A stretch of 64,000 nucleotides of DNA, taken from positions 5,303,264-5,367,263 of the forward strand of contig NC_092583.1 of the NCBI RefSeq assembly GCF_037975245.1. The letters are read 5' to 3'. The position numbers and the translations under genes were made by a program. The stretch's first letter is position 1, and every line of letters starts with the position of its first letter. The notes under the pieces were generated by a model. That model did no database searches. It saw nothing but the letters and a program-made list of their open reading frames with translations, and was not told the DNA's origin. The DNA is from Apostichopus japonicus. Its lineage: Eukaryota > Echinodermata > Holothuroidea > Aspidochirotida > Stichopodidae. This document shows, piece by piece, positions 12,301 to 24,400 of this stretch.

Positions 12301-15300
12301 TACATAGACACAATGGGGATCTTCAGAGTTTCGACATAGGACAGTCTCATATCAGACCTAACAGTGCCGTAAATACGGCTCTGGGTCCAAACCAGCGGGA
12401 TCTATACTGTTTTAAGATCTCCAAAATTTTGTAAAGGGCTGAAACATAACTCAATTCTACCGTATGTGCTTGTTCTGAAAATATGTTTAAAAAGATCTCG
12501 TCTTTTCGAGAAGAATGGCAGTATTCCAGTATTTTCCATTTCGGTGACTTGGATACAATTTTACTGACTCTCAAAGCTTAAAGTGATAGTGAGAGCCTTC
12601 CACGTAAGCTCTGTCTACGTGCTGACAACAATATTAAGATTCCGGAGACGTTTCTATGGTTATTAAAATATTGTTTTAAATATGAGGTAATATTATTGAT
12701 GTTGCTGAGGTAAATCACATCAAAGTTTGATATCATTTCTAGTGTGAAAAAAACATTATAATTATCATGGAGATCACTCATTGTACGGTACCATCATTTG
12801 TGATATTATATAAATTATAAATTATAAATATATGTATATTATATTAAATAAACCTTCCATCATCTCAGTTCTCTTTGATATTATTGACATTCTTCCTCTA
12901 CAAAAATGTGAAATTTTCAAAATTGATTTCTTTTTCCTCATGTAAGGCCTTACACAGTACACTGCAAAAGGAACCACAGTACCTTAATGATGTTGTACAG
13001 GTTACGAAGGAAATCTTCAAGCGACCACAACTTTCTGAACAATGTTTGGCCAAAGTAGCAGCTTCAGTAAGTAACTGATCGATACCACCTCAGAATGAGT
13101 GGGACAAGTGGGGGTTCAAAATGAAAAAGTATGTTTTGCATAGTGTATGATAGTTAACTAAGTGACCCAAGATAAGAGTATTGCATGCTTTGAGCATGCA
13201 CAACCTTAGTAATACTGTGTGTTTACTCTTGTTACACTTATTCTAGGTGTTGTGGAGATGTTGTGTGTGTATGATATGGAATATGAAGTTAGTTCAGGAG
13301 GAGATGTTGTGAATTACTCAATCTATGCACAGAAACAATAAAAGTGTTTGCTCAGTCTCAGGTATTTCTTCATCCTCTTTATTTTCTGCCTCATCTTGTT
13401 GTTTTGGAGCATTGTTTATTTCTGTTTTCTTTCCAAGCTTTTAACATAAATGTGGAGATTTATATCTTCACTATTGAAGATTATACTATATCCTTTTTGA
13501 CATCATTAGCCTGTCTTCTTAAATTCTCTTCCTGTGTCTTGGTAAGAATACAATTAATTTTCTAAAGGTTACACCATCAACACCTTCATGTGAGCTTGTT
13601 ACACACGTGACTGACTGCTTATTTCTTTCAATACCTCTATAAACTTGACTGATTGTCTCTTTCATTCCTTATTTATCTCTGACTGGTTGTGTTTTTCAAT
13701 TCCTTAATTGCTGACTGCTTGTTTCTTTCCATCTCTTATATTTTTGGAATGGTCGTTGCATTCAATCCATTTACAACTGTTTTATTGTACTTTTTTCTAT
13801 GTATATATCTTCCTCTCTTACTCGATAGGTTGAAGTTCTTTCTTGCTTACTGCATTTGTTGAGAAGAGAATTAGAAACTGTGAACAACACCGAAACAGAA
13901 CTGACAGCTTTGGTGAAGAATGCTTTGCAGGTTTTCGCTGATAAATACAGATTCAGACTAATTCAGAAGAAGGTGAGTGAGATTGGAGGCTCACAAAATG
14001 ATGGTCCTCATGAACATAATTTAAGAGTCACCAAACTTATCAAGTCATCAATTTCATTTGTTCTCATATCACTGGCCATAGCTCAGTGGGTAATTGTTAT
14101 GATGGTGATGATTATATTTAAAAGCTGTTTATTATACATCACTACCTGACTATCATGTTGTGGGAATAAGTCCACAAAGCAAACACATTTGCTGATTTTT
14201 TGTTTTTATTTTGTTTGTTTTTTGGATTGCTATTTTTTCTATGCATTGAGAGAGTTTTCTAGAGGAGGTTTCCTTGCATCTCAATAGATAGTGCTTAAAT
14301 AGTTTTCATCTTCTTATGTAAACAGTGAGCTGATCCATGACCATCAACCAACCATCCCCCCCCCCCAACACCCATCCCAAATCAGTTTCTACTGGTCAGA
14401 CATAGTTTCTTTTATTGTGCATAACCATCATAAGCTTTCATTTTGGTTTAATGACTTTCATTTCATTTTTGTAACCTTTGTTTTAGGTTTTTGAGGATCT
14501 ATCAAGGAAGACTCTTGCTTCCTGTCTTAGTCTCCACAGACAAGTAGAACCGCCTGGTTTCAAATCAACTATCGAGAGATTCCTCTCTGAGACTATTTTT
14601 AGCACGTGAGACATTTGTTTTATCATTTACTGATGCTGTTTATCAAAGATTTGTTGTGAACCATAGTAGTGAAATCTATTTATCTGTTGCAGTGCTTTGC
14701 CATCCATGGTGAAAAAAGACAAATTGTCACCCACAGAGGTTCAAGTGAATTTCAAATTGAGGTGGTCAAACATTTATTGTGGTACTACACAAAGCTGGTA
14801 TATATTAAACAAAATTTTTTTTTAAGTAGACAGATGCCAATGAATATATATGAATGTATCTTAACAAGTAAGACTGTATTTTAGCTTGTACTTATACTGT
14901 GATCTGCATATTCCATGACCAGTGCGGTCCTAAACACTCTCATATTTGTTATGTTTGTTGCGACGTTTACAGATTTCTAACAATGTTTATAATATTTGGA
15001 GTTACTGTTATTTTAACTTATGTCCCTCACTGTATGGGTCCAGTACAATTCTGCTGAAAACTATAGTTTGATACACTTGTCAAATTCTATGGAAATCCCA
15101 AAATCAAATTTTATGATACAAGTTTCCCACACGGTCTAGAAAATGGGGAAAGTGTGGAAAGAGTAGGAAAAATATCTTTTCTATGTCTTTTGAAGTTTAG
15201 TCTGGAAATAAAAATAAAAATCCTCATTTGAACACTTCTTCTTATATGGCATGACCTATACCAACAAGGTTTTAAAGAAGTGTTACTGTTATGTGAACTT

Positions 15301-18300
15301 ATATCCCTCACTGTATGGGTCCAGTACAATTCTTCTGAAACGTTAGTTTGATACACTTGTCAAATTCTACAGAAATCCCCAAATCAAATTTTATTAAAAA
15401 GTTTTCCACACAGTCTGGAAAATAGGGAAAGTGTGGACAAATAAGGAAAAGTGAGATAAAGTTAACTCCATATATCAAACTGTGGAGAAAACTAATGTCT
15501 ACAGCATGTTATGTTTGGGGTGTATGGCTCTTTGAATGTCCACCTCAACCAAAATTAATGAAAGGGATAAAGCACATATATTGTAAGAGTAACAATTGTC
15601 AGGGTTACCATAGCTAGCCTAACATTAGTTCATCATTAGTGTGTACAGTAGGCTATACAGTCAACTGTACAAAGTGCTTTGGTCTTTAAACAAGCCTGGA
15701 GTTTCATTTCTTTAAAAGTGTGGCAACCATGATCATACTGGGTGATGATGATGATTTATTAGCCTGCCTGGATTCCAGAATTTGAAAATGCCAGATATGA
15801 AGATTTCTCTTTGTACAATTTTTCAATGTAATGATAATTTTAAGCTTTGCCGATATTTATTTCTAATAAATTCTTCCTTTCTCAGGGATTTGCTGTCTCT
15901 CTATGTTGACTTTCTGAAAAGGAAACCAGAGACAACCCCATCAGAGAAAAAACAGCCACAATATGTTTCTGTTGCTATGGATACACTGCAAGAGATACTT
16001 AATGACAGTGAAAAGGTATTAGACCAGATGTTATAGCTGTGAATTACAGAAAATTAACCTTAATTCTGATGCACAGTGCCTTTGAAAATTGAAAGATTTT
16101 TGCAAATATCAATAGTTTATAGAAGCAGTGTGACTGAGCACTCAACATTTTATCTCTTGAAATATAAATAACTTCTTACACAGATGTTACATGCGATCTG
16201 CGTTAAGTTTTCATTGAGGAAAGTACAAAACCTGATTTTTCTTGTTCGTCATAGGCATAAGTATGTCCCGCCCAGCATATTAAACCAAACAAAGTAAAGG
16301 CTGCACAGATTGTGATTGAGCAACTGCTTGTGGTATACCCCAATTACACTCTGCCATATTTCTTTTAAACATCAAATGTCAGAATCAAGCCAATCATAGT
16401 TTGCTTGGTACATAAACTTGGGTTGTTATTGTTTTTAAAACATTTTTTTTATAATTCAATAAATGGTATATTTGTGCAATTTTGATATAGTCATTACCTG
16501 AGTTTTATATCAATACCAATGACAATACCAATACATACGGAAGAAGTATTGATGTCTTTCTTTATATATTAATAAGTTCTATCTGCAAAAAGAAATGAAT
16601 TGATACCCATCTTGTTTTCAGCCCTGCAACTGGAATTTCTGCCTCTGTTAATATTCATTGAATGATATATGTAGTGATTACAACACATTTAAGTTTGCTA
16701 ACCCCTCTGTGACTTTCCTTTTCAGCATAAACATGAATTCAAAGATGTGATTGATGGAATACCATTGATGTTTAATCTGTTTGTAACATCCTTAAGGTAA
16801 GTTAGCTTTATAAAGCATTAAAATATTCAGTAAGTTACAAAGCAATGGTTTTCACCAAATAGAATTAGTGTTAAAAGATACTACAATCCAAACACTGCAT
16901 GTGTAAGGCTGCATGAAGGAAAATAAAAAAAATATTAAATAATTCAACCTTGGAAAATGGATTAAAAGGAATGCTCCTGCCATTAAGTTCTGTTGTTGAT
17001 TTCAATCAGTTACTATATTTTAATATGATGAACTTAATGTTTCTCAAATACTGTTGCTTTCTGTTTTCTTTCATTATAAGCTAAAAGTATTGCTTACTTC
17101 TGAGCTTTTTCTTTGCAAATAAGGAACAGCCTTGTTTTCTTGTATTTGGATAATTTAAGCTTTTATGTATCTTATTTATTAAGAAAGATGAATGCTTTAA
17201 CAAATTGATTATAAATATATAATCATACAGAATACATTTACATTTATCATAAGTTTCTCACTCATAAACTCTATCAAACTTAATGACAAATTTAAGTCTT
17301 TTCACTACATCTTGTTTCTGCTGCAATAGTGGATACTGGACAATTCCTGATACTTTTGGGTACAAGAACTATGAGACATGTGCTTTACTTGAAGTAGGTC
17401 AGAATAATGTGAGCTGATATGATTGTACTGACAGTAACTTCAAAGAGTTACATGTTAACAATTATATGATATTAACCTACTTCTTTTCAGACCTAAAGTG
17501 GATACAAGCTTTTTGATGTTGAAGAAGTTACTGCATCTGCTGGGATTTTCAGAGACAAAGGCATTGTGGGATAGTTCTGATGACCTAAGACCATCTGTGA
17601 TGGGCAGTGTACATCTTCTTCTCAAAGCAGTGATTCAACATGATATTTACAAGGTACAGTGCCATTCCTCTTAGATACCAGCTGCATTGTACATTTATGA
17701 AAGACAAATGGTGGAAATGTTGTAACTTAAGTAACAGTCAGTGATTAATTAGCTATGTTTTAACTCATATTAATGAATATGAACAAATAATAACCACATA
17801 TGTTTGTTGAAAGGGTCATATGTAAAGAAATTTAAGAGTGATATGGAAGTACAACCTGGGCCGATAGCAGTTGTTTTTTAATGGTCTACAACATATCAAA
17901 ATTAGTTTTGTGCTTAAAGTTATCCTGCAAGAGATACAGTGAATGTAAACAATTATGCTGAAAATAATGGCAACTAGAGAGCCATCAGAAATCTGGTAAC
18001 AGTATTGTATGACTGAATCACTGGTTGCTGTGACTCTCATGTGCCTTACCAACCCCCCCCCCTTCCCCCTCCTTTCTTTCTCCCACCTCTACCTCCTCTC
18101 AAACACATTTGTGGGCAAAGGTTGTCTTGTAACATTCTCTCCTCAAACACAGGTCACAGACGATGAAGCAGAAAATGGGAAGCAACAGGTTTACCTCAAA
18201 CATCTGACAAGTCAGGTGATCGCCTTTAACCAATGGTAAGCTACCATTGCTTCTGTTTACATTATTACAAGTACTTTATAGTGATCTATGCAGCTAGGAG

Positions 18301-21300
18301 GTGTACCATGTACAAACATCATGTCTTCTGGCTTTAGCTTGAGTTGACTGTTTCCTACATTTGTCCAGCCACTGATGGGATTTACCAAAATGTAACTTTG
18401 TGTCATGCTCTGTCTTTGAGTATTTCTGCTTCTCTTGTGAAAATGAAAAAATGGAAATAGCTTTGTTTCTCTCTGTAACTTTGACAAATAGTATGACAGT
18501 GAACCAAACATTTGAGGATCGTTACAAGTATAGCTATTTAATGAATTCACATGTAATGGTTTACTGTGGTCTTTGCTACAAGAGAGTAGAGCTGAACCTG
18601 CAGGTAGTGTGTTTTAGAGTAGTACCTATAAGTATTGATAAATACATAGTACATGCAGGTAATATGTAGTGGAGTAGCACCTGCAGGTAATGTCTAGTGA
18701 AGTAGCACCTGCGGGTATGTGTAGTAAGTAGCACCTACAGGTAATGTGTAGTGGAGTTGTACATGCAGGTAATATGTAGTGGAGTAGCACCTGCAGGTAA
18801 TGTAGTGGAGTAGCACCTTCAGGTAATATGTAGTAAAGTAGCACCTTCAGGTAATGTAAAGTGGAGTAGTACATGCAGGTATGTGCATGTAGTAAGTAGC
18901 TCCTGCAGTTAATGTGTAGTGGAGTAGTACATGCAGGTAAGATGTAGTGGAGTAGCATCTTCATGTAATTTGTAGTGGATTAGTACATGCAGGTAATATG
19001 TAGTGGAATAGCACCTGCAGATATACATGCAGGTAATATGTAGTGGAGTAGTACCTGCAGGTAATATGTAGTGGAGTAGTACCTGCAGGTAATATAGTAT
19101 GTAGTGGAGTATGTTAAGTGGAGTAGTACATGCAGGTAATACTGTATGTAGTGCAGTAGCACCTGCAGGTAACATGTAGTGGAGTAGTACCTGCAGATAA
19201 TGGACATTCTGCTCATTTCTTTTTTTTCTTTCAATATCAGCTATTTTACATTCTAATTGTAATTTTACTCCTCATTTTTTTTTAGGAGTCAGCCATCTTG
19301 GTTTTCCTGTCTTCGTCTTCTCTTCTCCATCGATCATAAACTTTTGGAGATCCATCAAGTCATTGCTTTGAGGGCTGTTCTCACAGAAGATAGCAACGAA
19401 ACCAAGGAACTTGCAGAATCTAAACTGGAATTCTTTCGTGAAGTTTGTGATACATATCTCAAATTAAGACAGGTCAGTCATGACATTATAAAGTGACCTC
19501 TTCTGAGTATTTGGCCTACTCGTATAAAGGTGTACTGTACTGTATGTAGACAGCCATGTGAGATCCTGGCTGAAGAAGCATTTGTTTGAAATCTTTAAAT
19601 GGTGGGGAATCAGCATCAAGATTGCATCTCCACAAATAATAAACTATTTGTAGTAAACCACCAAATATAGAAAGGATGAAAAGAATGGGAGCTTGTTACT
19701 AGCAAGGTTGGTAATTAATACAGATTAAATATAAATGTTAGAAATAATGTTGTTTCAAGTGTTGAATAAAACTAAATGTGAATTGGTATTAGCAAAGGAG
19801 TGTTAATTGATTTGTTTGTCGATAAATTTGAAAATTGAAAGACAATTTTTTGAACGACACTTGGGCCAATGAGTAGGCCAAAGTCTTCTTCCTGACCCTT
19901 TAACAGTGGTGTTGGGATGCGGTGTGAGACTACAATATTATGTCTACTGAAGTAGCAGGGCAATAAGCTAGCCAAATGCTTCATAAAGCTCTTAATAAAG
20001 GACTGGGAGTATGAGGCATGAACCCAAGATTGGTGATGTGATAAGTAAACTGACCTCTGATGTTGCTCACGTAATTTTCTGAATAGTGCAGTCATGAGTT
20101 TTCTATGTTGTGTTACTTTGGGAAGCATTCCTCATTGACTAAATTTTCTCTATTTAATGGCGAGATTTTCTGCCATATTTGTTGGCAATCAAAAAGATGT
20201 CTGATGTATTTCAAGCAAGCATATTCAACCCGTCCTGAATAATTTAATGATGATTTATAGCTTCTTACAGAATAATGTTGTCAAAGTGAGAAGTCATCAG
20301 TTAGTCATCAACATTAAAAATTAAAATCTAAATAATCTTTACTTTGCATGTATCAAAATTATTTAATGGAAGTTGGGGGACAGGGTGTTAAAGATGTTTT
20401 CCTTTTCATAAGTTGAATGACAAACCACCAAATTTAGTGTCATCCATGTTTTTTATCTTTTCAGTTTCCTAAATTTTGTGACTTCTTGATTAAGTGTTGC
20501 TCACTGGAATCACCAAGAGGAAAACTGATGTTTCCTGCAAGGTATCTGGCAGAGTAAGTTGAAGCATTGGTCTGTATGAAGCATTTATAGTTGTTTGTGA
20601 GAATGATTGATATTATTTGTATGCTCTTGAAGCATTGGTCTGTATGAAGCATTTATAGTTGTTTGTGAGAATGATTAATGTTATTTGTATGCTCTTGAAG
20701 CATTGGTCGATATGAGGCATTTATAGTTGTTTGTGAGAACGATTGATATTATGTTTATGCACTTGAAGCATTGGTCTGTATGAAGCATTTATAGTTGTTT
20801 GTGAGAATGATTGATATTATTTGTATGCACTTGAAGCATTGGTCTGTATGAAGCATTTATAGTTGTTTGTGAGAATGATTGATATTATTTGTATGTTCTT
20901 GTCAAATTTAATGAGACAACAATTCCTGTGTTTTATTCAATCATCAAAGTAGTGAATAGTAGCCTAGGGTTGCTTTACTGAACAGACTGTTTCTTTTGCA
21001 TTGAATTATTCTGTCGGTAATGTTACCTTTTTTTGGCTTAGTTGCTATCTTTTCAACTTCATGGGCTATATTTTCAGCCGATTTTTTTTAAATTCAATAT
21101 TCAAATAGATTCTTTAATAACCCCATAATTAACATTCATCTAATGAGAAAAGTGTGTAGTCTATCTAAAGTAATCAATTATAATCTAATTGTTTTCTTTG
21201 CTTATAACTTCATGTGTTGCTTGTGTTGTTGTCTTTTGAAGGACAAGGAACAAGTTCACATATAATTTCTTTTAATATCTTAGCAATATATGGCTTGAAC

Positions 21301-21463
21301 AGCGTAGAATGATTTTACATGATGAATGAATGAGTACTTTACAGTAGGAATGTAATTATCCTGATATATATATATATATATATATGGCTTTAACAGTATA
21401 GAATGATTTCACATGATGAATGAATACTTTATAGTAGGAATGTAATTATCATTAATTATTAAA

Positions 21464-21494
<31 letters not shown>

Positions 21495-24400
21495 ATCCCG
21501 GTGGAGGCTGAAAGTTTTTTCACTGTTCTTGATTTTCCAACTCATTACGATTTTCATTTATATATATTCATTTGCCTTTGTCGTTTACCTCCATTGCATT
21601 AACATAAAGTCTGTTCAAAGTATCTCTTTCGAGATCCGGCTTTAGGAATCACAAATGATTTTCGAGTTGGTTAGCATCATGTTTGATCTCTAGAGTAAGG
21701 CAAAATATGTCACCAAAAACAGAACTAGTATTGTTCGATACAGGTGACAAACGCCTACAGTGGAATTACGATCTTCCTTACCGGTTTCGAACCTCTGGAC
21801 ATACAATCAGCGTCCATAGCCTAGTGGTTAGGGTGTCCGCGTACAGAGCGGGAGGCCCGTGGTTCGAATCCCGGTGGAGGCTGAAAGTTTTTTCACTGTT
21901 CTTGATTTTCCAACTCATTACGATTTTCATTTATATATATATATATAAATCAATAAAGAATAACACACCAGAATTTCTTGATATTCTTCATTGATTTATA
22001 TATTTAAGTTACTAGTTTTCGCCGACAAATCTAGGAACATGTACAAAATGGACCCAAACGCATACAACAAGATCCTCAGCGAAAATATAACGACAAAGTA
22101 CAAGCATGCAGACCCCGGTACTTCGGACAGCATATCCACTGAGTTCGTCAAAATATCAAATGAGCTGGATATCTCTGACAGAATCGGCAAGTCGGTTGAA
22201 ACTCCTGCATACATCACACTGAAAGACCACAAAGACGACTTCACCAGCCGCCCAACCTGCAGACTAATCAACCCATCAAAAAGCGAGATGGGCAGAGTGA
22301 GTAAGCACATGTTAGACCGCATTAACACCAACCTAAGGAAACGACTACAGGTCAACCAATGGCGCAGCACCCCTGCTGTTTTAGAATGGTTCTCAGCTCT
22401 GAAGGATAAAGCGCACCTCTCATTCATGATCTTCGACATCGTTGACTTTTATCCTTCCATCACCAAAGAGCTACTCAGCAAATCACTATCATAGGCCCGC
22501 CAGTATACCCCTATCCAGGACACCATCATGCACGCCAGAAAGTCCCTCTTATACGATCTCGTGGGACGCCCTTGGGTAAAAAAGGCCACCACAGATGCCT
22601 TTGACGTCACTATGGGCGGTTACGACGGAGCTGAAGTCTGTGAGCTGGTGGGCTTGTACATCCTTCATAAGTTAGGTGATCTCATCGACTCGCACGATAT
22701 TGGCCTCTACAGAGACGATGGTCTAGCTGTACTCAGGAACCACTCGGGCAGCCAAGCGGATAGAATGCGGAAACGTATCGTAGCAGCCTTTCATACCTTC
22801 GGTCTAAAGATAACCACCCAAGCCAACATTAAGACCGTTAACTACCTCGACGCTACGCTGGACCTATGCACCGGCACACATCGCCCATTCCGTAAGCCTA
22901 ATGACCAACCCATATATGTTCACTGCCTCTCCAACCACCCCCCAGAAGTCACCAAACGTATTCCAGAGAGTATCAGCAACAGGATCTCCACTCTTTCATC
23001 TAACGAAGAGATCTTTGACAACGCTGCCCCCATATACAATGATGCGCTCCGAGATAGCGGCTATATCGACCACCTAGTATACAACAACAGTACGGAGAGC
23101 AGCAGGAAGCAACCCAGAAAGAAACCCCGTACCAGGAACATAATATGGTTTAACCCACCTTACAGCCGTAATGTCAAATCTAATGTGGGGAAATTGTTTT
23201 TCAGACTACTCGCCAAGCACTTCCCGAAAGGAAATAAGCTCCACAAAATTTTCAACAAAAACAACGTGAAATTGAGTTACAGTTGTGTGGGCAACATGCG
23301 ATCAATCATCAACAGCCACAATAACCGGCTTTTAACACAAAACAAGCTTAGACCGCAACAGGCTCAACGCATATGCAATTGTAGAGAAAAACTTAATTGC
23401 CCCCTCAACGGGAATTGCTTGGTGAGCAGTGTAATATATAGGGCCGATGTTACCACTGGTGATGACACCAAATCATACATAGGGCTATCGAGTGGCCCCT
23501 TTAAGCAAAGGTACAGTAACCACAGTAAGTCCTTCCGCCATGAGCGTTACGAGAAAGAAACAGAGCTTTCCAAACATATATGGGACCTGAAGCGTAAGGG
23601 TGCCCCCTTCGTTATTGAGTGGAGCGTACTTAAGCATTCCAATACACGCATGCGTAGATCCGGTCAATGTAACCTTTGTATTGATGAGAAGCTTTGTATC
23701 CTCCTGTCCAAAAACCCGCATTTACTCAATAAGAGATCTGAATTCATCTCCAAGTGTGGCCACAATAGGCTCAAACCAATGAACCGTGCACGTAAGAAAT
23801 AGGGTTCGTGTTTCCCATAGAATATATCCGCGCAGCGAGTATTTGTTCAGTTGTCTGACGATCGCCACCCTAAGGGCGTGAAACTCCGAGTAACAGCTGT
23901 ACTTACCAAGGCATCTACTTATATATATATATATATATATATATATAGGTTTAACAGTGTAGAATGTTTTCACATGATGAATGAATGAATACTTTACAGT
24001 AGGAATGTAATTACCCTTCCCTTTTCTTTTTCGTTTGTGTTTTTTTAAGTTTGATGACATCGAATGACAAGTAACTAACTTTTCTTGATCAATTAGATTT
24101 GGCAAAAATATACAGGAGCTGCCTCAACAGACATCTCTTGGGATTTGGACAAGTTTGAGAAAAGCACTGGCCAACCTGATCAGTGACCTAATTGTAAGAC
24201 TTAAAGAGGAACAGATGTCGGAACCGCCTTCGAAGAAGAAGAAAAAGCGACAACTTGTTGCTGACATTGAATCTTTAGATGATTTTGAAGGCTTAGCTGC
24301 TCTCTTTGGATGTGTACTGAGGAACTGTAAAGTGATTGAATTTACATCGATACCACAAGGGGCACAGACAGTCAGAGTTGAGCTACAGCAGATAGTGGAT

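Larger units (their letters stand above)
21948..23941 (+). mobile_element. 5'-truncated Penelope-like retroelement (PLE) in URB2 intron 13
   Basis: The element holds a reverse transcriptase joined to a C-terminal GIY-YIG endonuclease, the diagnostic PLE combination, then a short 3' UTR with a hammerhead-ribozyme fold and a (TA)n junction. Coding similarity starts abruptly near 22015 (FADKSRNMYKMDP), which is internal to full-length relatives, so the N-terminal part is missing. It lies in the same orientation as URB2. GC content of the coding part is visibly higher than in the surrounding intron. Confidence 0.85.

Noticed and set aside
12231-12434. Possible extra URB2 exon in intron 3 after TTTTCAG at 12186
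   Set aside because: Exons 3 and 4 join in frame and align with the family without a gap, so no exon is needed here.
18626-19234. Minus-strand open frames rich in Leu, His and Tyr
   Set aside because: By-products of the 25-30-bp minisatellite in URB2 intron 11.
21810-21881. Functional tRNA-Cys gene
   Set aside because: The T stem has mismatches, the acceptor stem has one mismatch, and the unit continues into a body and (TA)n tail, which points to a SINE.
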